A stretch of DNA of 64,000 bases from Corynebacterium falsenii. Its GTDB lineage: Bacteria > Actinomycetota > Actinomycetes > Mycobacteriales > Mycobacteriaceae. Position numbers and translations under genes: made by a program. Below the pieces are notes generated by a model that searched no databases, had not been told where the DNA came from, and saw only the letters and a program-made list of their open reading frames with translations. This document shows positions 8,258 to 15,257 of this stretch, one piece after another; the first letter of the stretch is position 1, and every line of letters starts with the position of its first letter. Where the stretch lies: positions 1,612,001-1,676,000 of the forward strand of contig NZ_CP083646.1 in assembly GCF_020099275.1 (NCBI RefSeq), in the 5' to 3' direction.

Positions 8258-8821
8258 CTAGCGTTGTCCTCTGATCTGTTCGATGCGCCGGGCTATATCC
8301 ACCAGCTCCTCGGCCAACTCCTCGATGCTGTGATAATCCTCCCGATCTCGCGCTGCCGTCTGGACATCCTCGGCGGCGCACCGCAGTTCGAACAGCTCAT
8401 CGTGCAGTTGCTCCGCCAGCTCGGGCCGCAGGATCAGCGCATCTGCTGGAATGCCGGTGCCCTGAACCTGGTGCCGCTGCTCGTAAGAGCGTTGCCGACA
8501 GGACTGCGAGCAGAACTTCCGCTTCCTCCCCCGCGTGTTAGCCTCCATCGTCTTTCCGCACCACGCGCAGTGCAACACGGACCCCCGCGAGCGCCGGGGC
8601 GATGTGTCAGGTGAAGGCTCGGCAACATCGGAGCCCGGGCTAGTCCCTGGAGTGGTGGCTCGATCAGTGGCTCGATTAGTACCTGGATCAGCGGCGGATT
8701 CGGTGGTCACGGGAACAAAGTCTACTGCCCAACCGTTGTAGGTAACAGAAGCGGCAGAAGCAACAGCTGGGTCTGGGCACTCGTGCCAGTCGTGAGGCAC
8801 CTGACACGAACCAACGGGCAC
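8258..8821 (-). CDS. Zinc-ribbon protein of unknown function divergent from rbpA
   Basis: A 187-residue protein. A poorly conserved Pro/Thr/Ser-rich N-terminal half is followed by a four-cysteine zinc-ribbon-like core: CAWC, then about 14 residues later FCSQSC followed by RQRSYEQRH. A C-terminal helical region of about 75 residues (LAEQLHDELFELRCAAEDV.., IEELAEELVDIARRI) looks coiled-coil. The CxxC..CxxxC-RQRxYxQR arrangement suggests nucleic-acid binding, but I cannot name the family. The start is uncertain: GTG at 8821 overlaps the rbpA promoter on the other strand, and a later in-frame start is possible. The 5' part of the gene contains degenerate repeats (about 8640-8700). Confidence 0.6.
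   Translation of the reverse strand: MPVGSCQVPHDWHECPDPAVASAASVTYNGWAVDFVPVTTESAADPGTNRATDRATTPGTSPGSDVAEPSPDTSPRRSRGSVLHCAWCGKTMEANTRGRKRKFCSQSCRQRSYEQRHQVQGTGIPADALILRPELAEQLHDELFELRCAAEDVQTAARDREDYHSIEELAEELVDIARRIEQIRGQR
8712..8738 (+). promoter_or_regulatory. Candidate ECF sigma-H/sigma-R-type promoter for rbpA
   Basis: GGAAC at 8712-8716 and GTTG at 8735-8738 are separated by 18 bp, which resembles the GGAAT/GTT signature of sigma-H/sigma-R promoters. It lies 130 bp upstream of rbpA, inside the oppositely oriented zinc-ribbon gene. In Streptomyces rbpA is a known sigma-R target; extending that to this organism is inference. Confidence 0.35.
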
Positions 8822-8831
8822 CAGCTACTAT
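8801..8831 (+). promoter_or_regulatory. Housekeeping-type promoter of rbpA
   Basis: CTGACA at 8801-8806 and TACTAT at 8826-8831 are 19 bp apart. They are followed by a leader of about 30 nt ending in AAGGAG and the rbpA ATG at 8868. Confidence 0.5.
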
Positions 8832-8867
8832 TGCAAGGGTCCACAGATACTAAGGAGTGAGGTAAAG

Positions 8868-9248
8868 ATGGCTGATCGAGTTCTCCGCGGAAGTCGGATG
8901 GGTGCGGTCTCGTACGAGACGGACCGCGACCACGACCTAGCCCCCCGCCGCATGGTGAAGTACCAGACGGAAAACGGAGAGGTCTTCGAAGTTCCCTTTG
9001 CCGACGACGCCGAAATTCCGCAAGAGTGGATGTGCAAGAACGGCATGCCGGGCACCCTGATGGAGGGTGAAGGCCAGGAGTCTAAGCCCGCCAAGCCCCC
9101 GCGCACCCACTGGGATATGCTGCGTGAGCGCCGCAGCCTCGAAGAGCTCGACGAGCTCCTCGAGGAGCGCATCGAGCTGCTCCGCAAGCGCCGCCGCAAC
9201 GCAGTCAAGCTCATGAAGGAGCAGGAAGCCGCGCAGCAGAAGTCCTAA
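8868..9248 (+). CDS. rbpA: RNA polymerase-binding protein RbpA
   Basis: A 126-residue protein matching RbpA, the actinobacterial factor that binds sigma-A and the RNA polymerase beta subunit and stabilises the open promoter complex. The N-terminal VLRGSRMGAVSYETD segment, the central beta-rich core (about residues 30-75, KYQTENGEVFEVPFADDAEIPQEWMC split across strands), the basic linker and the C-terminal sigma-interaction helix (WDMLRERRSLEELDELLEER, about 84-103) are all present. A good AAGGAG precedes the ATG. A perfect terminator hairpin follows the stop, so it is transcribed alone. The start is secure. Confidence 0.97.
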   Translation: MADRVLRGSRMGAVSYETDRDHDLAPRRMVKYQTENGEVFEVPFADDAEIPQEWMCKNGMPGTLMEGEGQESKPAKPPRTHWDMLRERRSLEELDELLEERIELLRKRRRNAVKLMKEQEAAQQKS

Positions 9249-9286
9249 GACTTCCCAACAGGCTGCAGCGTTCCGCCACAACAAAA

Positions 9287-9330
9287 CCCTCGCGCCGATG
9301 ACCCCAATGACAGGGTCATCGGCGCGAGGG
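9287..9330. terminator. Bidirectional rho-independent terminator between rbpA and ppm1
   Basis: A perfect 18-bp stem (CCCTCGCGCCGATGACCC at 9287-9304, complement at 9313-9330) with an 8-nt loop is followed by TTTTCT on the plus strand and flanked by AAAA on the left. It can therefore end both rbpA and the convergent ppm1-lnt operon. Confidence 0.95.
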
Positions 9331-9358
9331 TTTTCTTAGCTCCAGCGCCCTCGAACTC

Positions 9359-10156
9359 TTAGCGCTCCAGCATGGCGCCCAGGGTGCCCGAGCCGATGCG
9401 GTAGAACTCGCTGAAAAGGTTCTTCGCCTGGGTCAGCCGGTACTCCACGCCCCACTTGGTGACCTGCATCATGGCCTCGCCAACGATGTTGCCGCTCATC
9501 TTGGAATCACCGATCTCACGCTCGGTGAAGGTGATCGGAACCTCGCGCACGTCGAAGCCCTCCTGCACTGCACGCCATGCCAGATCGACCTGGAAGACGT
9601 AGCCTGCGGAATCCACAGCGTCGAGGTCAATGGCCTCCAGCACCTCGCGGCGGTACGCGCGGTAACCACCGGTGATGTCCGACAGACCAGCACCCAGCGC
9701 CACGGAAGCGTACAGGTTGCCACCGCGGGACAGCAGCTGGCGGGAGGCCGGCCAGTTCACGGTCTTGCCGCCCTGCACGTAACGCGAGCCGATGACCAGC
9801 TCAGCGCCCTTGTCGATGCGGTCCAGCAGCAGGTGGAGCTGCTCGGGAGCGTGGGAACCATCGGCATCCATCTCGCAGAGAACCTGGTAGTCACGCTCCA
9901 GGCCCCAGCGGAAACCGGCGATGTACGCGCCGCCGAGACCACCCTTGCCCTGGCGGTGCAGCACGTGGATCTTGTCGTTATCGGCTGCGAGCTTGTCGGC
10001 GATGTCACCGGTGCCGTCCGGGCTGGCATCGTCCACTACCAGCACGTTCACGCGCTCGGGCTCGGCCTCGAGCAGACGCTTAATAATGAGCGGCAGGTTT
10101 TCCTTTTCGTTGTACGTCGGGATGATAACCAGCGTGGAGTCACTGAGCTTCGCCAT
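9359..10156 (-). CDS. ppm1: Polyprenol monophosphomannose synthase
   Basis: A 265-residue GT2 glycosyltransferase that transfers mannose from GDP-mannose to polyprenyl phosphate. It makes the lipid mannose donor for lipomannan/lipoglycan elongation and protein O-mannosylation. The fold starts with [12 protein letters not shown], has DDASPD at 42-47 and the catalytic DAD at 97-99, then the GSRY and GYRAYRR acceptor-loop motifs. There is no C-terminal membrane domain, as expected for the actinobacterial catalytic subunit. In M. tuberculosis this domain is fused to Lnt; here the two are separate genes, with lnt immediately upstream on the same strand. Confidence 0.95.
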   Translation of the reverse strand: MAKLSDSTLVIIPTYNEKENLPLIIKRLLEAEPERVNVLVVDDASPDGTGDIADKLAADNDKIHVLHRQGKGGLGGAYIAGFRWGLERDYQVLCEMDADGSHAPEQLHLLLDRIDKGAELVIGSRYVQGGKTVNWPASRQLLSRGGNLYASVALGAGLSDITGGYRAYRREVLEAIDLDAVDSAGYVFQVDLAWRAVQEGFDVREVPITFTEREIGDSKMSGNIVGEAMMQVTKWGVEYRLTQAKNLFSEFYRIGSGTLGAMLER

Positions 10157-10178
10157 GGTGCGATGTCAACCTTTCCTT

Positions 10179-10210
10179 CGTTTCTACTAGTGCACGTTTC
10201 TACTAGTGCA
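10179..10210. repeat. Perfect 16-bp tandem duplication
   Basis: CGTTTCTACTAGTGCA occurs twice head to tail with no mismatch, in the 65-bp spacer between lnt and ppm1. The perfect copy suggests a recent slippage duplication. Confidence 0.9.
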
Positions 10211-10221
10211 GCGTGGATCTC

Positions 10222-11787
10222 TTACTTCGTGCGCGACGTTCGCCGCGCCTGCTGGGGCGAGGGCCGCTTCCTCAGGAACCACGCGATAATCACACCGGCG
10301 AGTCCTACAGCGCTGACCACCCATTCCAGCCACGGTCCGATCCGGGCAGACAGTGTCATTGTATCCCGTAATGGGACATTGGCTTGGAGCACGTCCGGAG
10401 TGAAGATGCGCGATTGCTCCACGACCTGTCCGTCTGGCATCACAATTGCGGACACACCCGAGGTCGCCGCGACCACAACCGCCCGGTCATACTCGATGGC
10501 TCGCATGCGCGACATCGCCAGCTGCTGGTATGTCATATCCGTAAAGCCGAACGTGGCGTTGTTTGTGGGGCTCGTGAGCACCTGAGCCCCGGACCGCACG
10601 GCTTGCCGGAATGCTCCATCGAAGCTGACCTCATAACACGTCGCCACACCCACTGCCACGGGCGGTTTGCCGGTGTGGGGTGTCATTGTCACGACGCCGT
10701 TACCCTCCCCCGGCTGGAAGTTTCCTGCTCGGTCAACATAGGGGCTGACGTGGCGAAGGAGGTCCCGCAGCGGCATGTACTCGCCGAAGGGCTGCAGGAA
10801 CTTCTTGTTGTGGCGTTCCTGCGGGCCGTTGTCCCACACGACCATCGTGTTGTGCTCGGGCGTGATGGTGCCCACAAGAATGGGCGCATTGATGTTGCCT
10901 TGCACCTGGCTGATGAGCTGGGAAGCATCCTCATTGACAAACGGGTTGATATCCGACGCATTCTCCGGCCAGATGACGAGATCCGGTTGGGGCGCCTCCC
11001 CTGCCTTGACGGCCTGGGCGAGCTTGTCCGTCTCGTGGACGTGGTTGTCCAGCACAGCCCTGCGTTGCTCATTGAAGTCCAAGCCCATGCGAGGCACGTT
11101 TCCCTGGACTGCGGCGACGTTGATGATGGTGGCGTCGGATTGAGACGATGGAGACGACGCAGACGATGGAGCGGTGACGGTGGCGACAACCAAGGCCGCG
11201 GCCACCACCGCGAGAACCGGCAGGCTGGCGGCCCAGGCGCGCCGGGTCGCGACGGCGAGAGCCAGGCCGGTGACGACCACGGCGAACGTCACGAGGGACG
11301 GGCCACCCCAACGGATCAGCTCGGCGTATGGGCCGCCGACCTGGCTCCACGTGATGCGACCCCACGGGAACCCGCCGAACGGCCACGATGAGCGTAGGTA
11401 TTCCACGGCGACGAACCAGAATGGGATCGCGACCTGGAGGAAGCGTCGGCGCAACAGGTAGCGCAGGCCGAGCCCGAACAGGATGCTATACAGCGACTGG
11501 GCCACGGCTAGGCCGATCCATGCGATGGGGCCGACGAACTCGCCGACCCACGGCAAAAGGAAGCCGTAGAGGCTGAGTCCTTGGACCCATGCCAATAGCA
11601 CCGCGTTGTGAGACCGGACGACGGCGAAGAACAAGCCGAAAGCCAACGGCGCTGCCCACCACAATCCGGTGGGCTGGTAGGCGGCAAACAGCATGAGGCC
11701 GCTGAACGCGGCTGCAAGGATGCTGAGGAGGTTGGCGGGGGTGAAGAAGTGGCGCAGTCTCTGCCCGAAGGAGAGTGTCGTGGGCAT
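10222..11787 (-). CDS. lnt: Apolipoprotein N-acyltransferase
   Basis: A 521-residue membrane enzyme that adds the third acyl chain to the N-terminal Cys of lipoproteins. About seven hydrophobic segments in residues 15-205 are followed by an extracytoplasmic nitrilase-like domain. The Glu-Lys-Cys triad is visible: E275 in VIWPEN, K328 before FLQPFGEYMP and C384 in ATCYEVSFDG. A last membrane helix lies near the C-terminus, ending in a basic tail. Its ATG overlaps the stop of fxsA by one base (TAATG), and ppm1 follows, so fxsA-lnt-ppm1 is probably one operon. It could triacylate the lipoprotein encoded at 37.7 kb. Confidence 0.94.
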   Translation of the reverse strand: MPTTLSFGQRLRHFFTPANLLSILAAAFSGLMLFAAYQPTGLWWAAPLAFGLFFAVVRSHNAVLLAWVQGLSLYGFLLPWVGEFVGPIAWIGLAVAQSLYSILFGLGLRYLLRRRFLQVAIPFWFVAVEYLRSSWPFGGFPWGRITWSQVGGPYAELIRWGGPSLVTFAVVVTGLALAVATRRAWAASLPVLAVVAAALVVATVTAPSSASSPSSQSDATIINVAAVQGNVPRMGLDFNEQRRAVLDNHVHETDKLAQAVKAGEAPQPDLVIWPENASDINPFVNEDASQLISQVQGNINAPILVGTITPEHNTMVVWDNGPQERHNKKFLQPFGEYMPLRDLLRHVSPYVDRAGNFQPGEGNGVVTMTPHTGKPPVAVGVATCYEVSFDGAFRQAVRSGAQVLTSPTNNATFGFTDMTYQQLAMSRMRAIEYDRAVVVAATSGVSAIVMPDGQVVEQSRIFTPDVLQANVPLRDTMTLSARIGPWLEWVVSAVGLAGVIIAWFLRKRPSPQQARRTSRTK

Positions 11788-12314
11788 TACTCGGAGATTC
11801 CCTTGGGCTTATCTTGGTTGTTGGAATCCCGGCTGCTGGAATCTTGGCTGCCTGAATCCTTGGGGCGGAACTCGTCCGTGCGGTGATCGATGACCTGACC
11901 CCAGCCGGGGATATTCCGGCTTTCGGGGGCTCCGAACCGGGAGACCGTGGTGAACGTGGTGCCACCGAAGTTCTCCAGGGTGCGTCGGGCAGCGCTGCCC
12001 AGCATCTTGCGGGTCAGTGAGCGGGTCGGCGGCAGGAGCAGGAGAATTCCCAGCACGGAGGTGACCACGCCCGGCAGTGCCACGAGGACCGCACCCACGG
12101 CGGACAGGGCGGCGTCTGCGGTGAGCTGGCCGGGGTGATCGGGCTGGTTCACGGCACGCACGGCGAGAGCACGCATCTGCCAGGTGGCGACGAACAGACC
12201 AATGACGAACAGACCCAGCACGATGAGCAGAGCCCAACCCCAGCCGAGGGAAACGCCGAGGAGAATGAAAGCGGCAATTTCTACGATGAGATAGGCCGCG
12301 CCGATGACTGGCAT
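11787..12314 (-). CDS. fxsA: FxsA family membrane protein
   Basis: A 175-residue protein with the FxsA family core. It has an N-terminal pair of hydrophobic helices (about residues 5-45), a short loop, and a third hydrophobic stretch (about 70-95) followed by LLPPTRSLTRKML. The C-terminus after about residue 130 is hydrophilic and ends in a Ser/Asp/Asn-rich tail encoded by imperfect short repeats (about 11810-11865). FxsA is a cytoplasmic-membrane protein best known for phage exclusion in E. coli; its native role is unclear. A GGAAGGA ribosome site precedes the ATG. It is the first gene of the fxsA-lnt-ppm1 unit. Confidence 0.85.
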   Translation of the reverse strand: MPVIGAAYLIVEIAAFILLGVSLGWGWALLIVLGLFVIGLFVATWQMRALAVRAVNQPDHPGQLTADAALSAVGAVLVALPGVVTSVLGILLLLPPTRSLTRKMLGSAARRTLENFGGTTFTTVSRFGAPESRNIPGWGQVIDHRTDEFRPKDSGSQDSSSRDSNNQDKPKGISE

Positions 12315-12521
12315 GGTGGTTCCTTCCGTTGCATACGGTGCGTGACAAAGGTGCGCGATAAGGGGGTGCCTGTTGAGGCTTACAACCTGAGAACGACTCT
12401 ATGCCACGGAAAGTTCCCTGCGACTACTGCCCCGCCGGTATCGCGGGGTATCGCGGGCTCTGTGTTGGTTGTTGGTTGCTGGTTGGTTTCGGCGGCCTAC
12501 TTCTGCGGATTATTCGGCGGC

Positions 12522-12806
12522 CTATTCGGAATCCTTGCGGTGAGCAACCTGGCGGAACGCTGTGACGAGGCTGCGCCAGCTTCCTTTGAAGCTCGACATA
12601 TCGTTTGGCAGCTGGCTGTGCTGTTCTTCGAGCTGGTCTCGGCGGCGGTGCTCAATCTCGCTGTAGACCGCTTGGAGATTCTCCTCGGCTTGCTTGAGCA
12701 TTGCCTCGAGCTGGTCCAGCGTGGCGTGGTCGAGGTCGGGGGACCCGGGGGCCGGCAGTGCCGTGTCGGTGGTGGTGTTGTTGGTGGTGGTGTTGTTGTC
12801 ACTCAA
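12522..12806 (-). CDS. Small acidic coiled-coil protein of unknown function
   Basis: A 94-residue soluble protein. A Thr/Asn-rich N-terminal stretch of about 15 residues precedes a predicted coiled coil (DHATLDQLEAMLKQAEENLQ and onward, about residues 26-65). The TTG start at 12806 has AAGGGG 7 nt upstream and lies 13 bp after the stop of the Na+/phosphate cotransporter frame, suggesting cotranscription. An overlapping frame with Pro/Thr-rich composition was judged a shadow. The family was not recognised. A 200-bp spacer with GGTTGGTTGTTGGTT-like repeats separates it from fxsA. Confidence 0.6.
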   Translation of the reverse strand: MSDNNTTTNNTTTDTALPAPGSPDLDHATLDQLEAMLKQAEENLQAVYSEIEHRRRDQLEEQHSQLPNDMSSFKGSWRSLVTAFRQVAHRKDSE

Positions 12807-12819
12807 TGGTTGACCCCTT

Positions 12820-14279
12820 CTAGAAGAAAACGACCTTGGCGAAGATCATGGCAGTGGGAAGGATGATGAAAACGCCGAGCACCCAGGCAATCGCGATGTA
12901 CTTGCGCTGTGCGGCCACCTTGGCCAACAGCTCGGCACAGCGCAGCGGGATGGGGCGTAGGAACGGGATACCGTAGATGATCGCGATGCCGAACACGTTG
13001 AACAGAAGGTGCACGAAAGCGATCGTCAGAGCCGCTTCCCCGCCGCCGCCCGTGACGGCCATGGCGGCGATGATCGTAGTGACCGTGGTGCCGACGTTGG
13101 CACCGAGAGTCATGGGGTAGATCTGGCGCGGAGTAAGCGCACCGGATCCAGCAAACGGAATCATCACAGACGTTGTGACCGACGAGGACTGAGCCGCCAC
13201 CGTCACTGCCGCGCCAGCACCCATGGCCACCATGGGATTGCCGCCGATGGACTTCTCCAACAGCTTCTTGGCTCGGCCGACGACGATGAGCTGCAGGATC
13301 TTGCCCAACCAACGCACCGCCAGGAAGATCATGACCACACCGAGCAGGATGGTCACGGCGCCGACCACCACGTTGGATCCAGGAAGGTTCCCCAGCAGCC
13401 CCTTCGGGCCGATGGCTTCCACGACCGGGTCGGTGATGATGCCGAGGAAATCCGCCTCCTCGGGGTTGGGCAGCACATTGCCGTACAGCGCATTGCTCAA
13501 CCACTGCGCGCTGTGCTGAATGGGGTGGAAAATCAGCTCGATAGGCAGCAGGATGATGACGGCGAACAGGTTGAAGTAGTCGTGTACCGTCGCGGCCGTG
13601 ATTGCCCGCTTGAACTCGTTATCTTTACCGGCGTGTCCCAGCGAGGCAAGGGTATTCGTCACCGATGTGCCGATGTTCGCACCCATGACCATGGGGATGG
13701 CGACCTCCATGGGCACCGCTCCCGCGGCAACCATGGTGACGACGATGGCCGTCGTCGTTGATGAAGACTGGATGATCGAGGTCGCCAGAATGCCCACGAA
13801 CAGGGCAATGAAGGGGTTGGTGCGAAGTCGAAAAGGCCCTTGGCGGTATCCGACCCCATCTCCTTGAAGCCGTCACCGATCACGCCGATCGCGACCAGCA
13901 GCATGTAGAGGGCGCCGATCGCGAGAATGGCGAGGCTCCAGGTAGGGAGCTTCTTCAGCTTCTGCTGATCCTTCCCTTCCTCGGATTCTGAAGTGTCTGC
14001 AGTATCTGCAGAGCGCTGTGAGTCTTCAGAACCTTGAGAGCCCTCAAAAACCTCTGAGTCTTCAGGGGCCTCAGCTTTCGCAGACTCCTCGACGTTGCGG
14101 GACTGGCTGTTGGCGGGGCGTTGGCTGTGGGAGGGTCGGGACGATGAGGCTGCTGAGGTCTCCGAGGAGTCCGAATCGACCTCAGGAATCACCGTCGCGG
14201 TTGTGTTGTGCGAGCTCTGCTCGCCGCTCGTGCTCTGGTTATGATCCGCGTCATCAGCGGAATGTCGATCGGTGGGCAT
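12820..14279 (-). pseudogene. nptA: Na+/phosphate cotransporter (NptA type) split by a single-base frameshift
   Basis: Two frames together encode one Na/Pi cotransporter. The first (14279 down to about 13822) gives a long Ser/Glu/Asp-rich cytosolic tail of about 120 residues and the first membrane helix up to TAKGLFDFA. The second (to 12820) continues GILATSIIQSSSTTTAIVVT and carries both inverted QSSS repeats (QSSSTTTAI and QSSSVTTSV) and the remaining helices. The frame is lost at about 13820-13823, where one base is missing after TTCGC. The 1460-nt span is one short of a multiple of three; restoring it gives about 486 residues. A GGAGG site precedes the ATG at 14279. It is either an inactivated gene or a sequencing error. 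Confidence 0.85.
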
Positions 14280-14483
14280 GCATCCTCCGTTGGCGTCATA
14301 TATGCGTCAGGGTGGTTCGCATTTTTCAGAGGACAGGTAACTGAAACGTAAGAAAAACGCTAATAAACAATGAGGATCAGGTGAAAGGCTGGAGATGCAG
14401 CGACAAAGCAGGCGACTAAGCGGGTGACGAATCGAGCGGTACGGCCTAGGACCGCCACCGTGTGTGTTTCTGCGAGTGGCCCA

Positions 14484-15257
14484 CTAGCGGGGAGCCCGGC
14501 GCCACAACCAGCGCGGAACCAGCGGCATCACCCGAGCCAGCACCTCCAGATTGCGGGGAATCCACACATCCGTACGCGAAGCATCGGCAATCGCCGCCAC
14601 TGTGGCATCAGCCACAACGCCCGGCGTGGTGGACATCGGCGCCGGGGACATGCCCTCCGTCATCCGGCCAATCACAAAGCCGGGTCGGACTACCACGAGC
14701 CGCACTCCCGTGCCACGCAGCGCGTCCTGCATGCCTTGGCAGAACCCATCGAGACCCGCCTTGGCCGACCCGTACACATAATTGGGGCGACGCACCCGCG
14801 CACCCGCAATAGAGGAATATGCCACCAACGTGCCAGCACCGCGGCGCTTCATCCGAGTGCTTAACTCCGTCAGCAACACCGCCTGGGCAGTGAAATCCGT
14901 ATGCAGCACGCGCTGGACCTCCCGCCAGTCGGCCTCCGCCTTTTCCTGATCCCCCAGCACACCGAACATCGCCAAGGCCACATCGATGGGCCCATCCGAC
15001 TCGATATCGCCGATGACGGCTTCGTGAGAATCGGTCGTAGCGGCGTCGAAAAAGAAACAGCGAACCTCCGCAGCGCCAAGGCTCCGCAGCTCAGCGGCGA
15101 GTTGCTCGAGGGCATCCATGCGACGCCCCGCGAGCACAACGGTGTTGCCACGGGCGACGCGGCGTGCGATCTCGCCGCCGATCTCGCTGGTGGCTCCGAA
15201 GATCGCGATTTTCTGACCGGTGATTTCCTGACCAGTACTTGGTGACGTGTTAGGCAT
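14484..15257 (-). CDS. SDR-family reductase, DprE2-like
   Basis: A 257-residue classical short-chain dehydrogenase. The nucleotide-binding segment (IFGATSEIGGEIARR), a Ser (AYSSIAG, about residue 148) and the YVYGSAKAG catalytic Tyr/Lys pair are all present. Its motifs, including SEIG, FGVLGD, GARVRRPNYVYGSAKAGLDGF and VVRPGFV.. (cited in pieces), resemble DprE2, the NADH-dependent 2-epimerase reductase that makes decaprenyl-phospho-arabinose for the cell wall. It is not in an arabinan locus here, so it may be a paralogue with another substrate. The start is uncertain: ATG at 15257 overlaps the helY stop, and a TTG at 15269 is also in frame. It ends the long minus-strand run. Confidence 0.8.
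   Translation of the reverse strand: MPNTSPSTGQEITGQKIAIFGATSEIGGEIARRVARGNTVVLAGRRMDALEQLAAELRSLGAAEVRCFFFDAATTDSHEAVIGDIESDGPIDVALAMFGVLGDQEKAEADWREVQRVLHTDFTAQAVLLTELSTRMKRRGAGTLVAYSSIAGARVRRPNYVYGSAKAGLDGFCQGMQDALRGTGVRLVVVRPGFVIGRMTEGMSPAPMSTTPGVVADATVAAIADASRTDVWIPRNLEVLARVMPLVPRWLWRRAPR

Noticed and set aside
13815..13835. Programmed -1 frameshift to rescue nptA
   Set aside because: No X-XXY-YYZ slippery heptamer or clear downstream structure is present at the junction, so a plain mutation or sequencing error is more likely.
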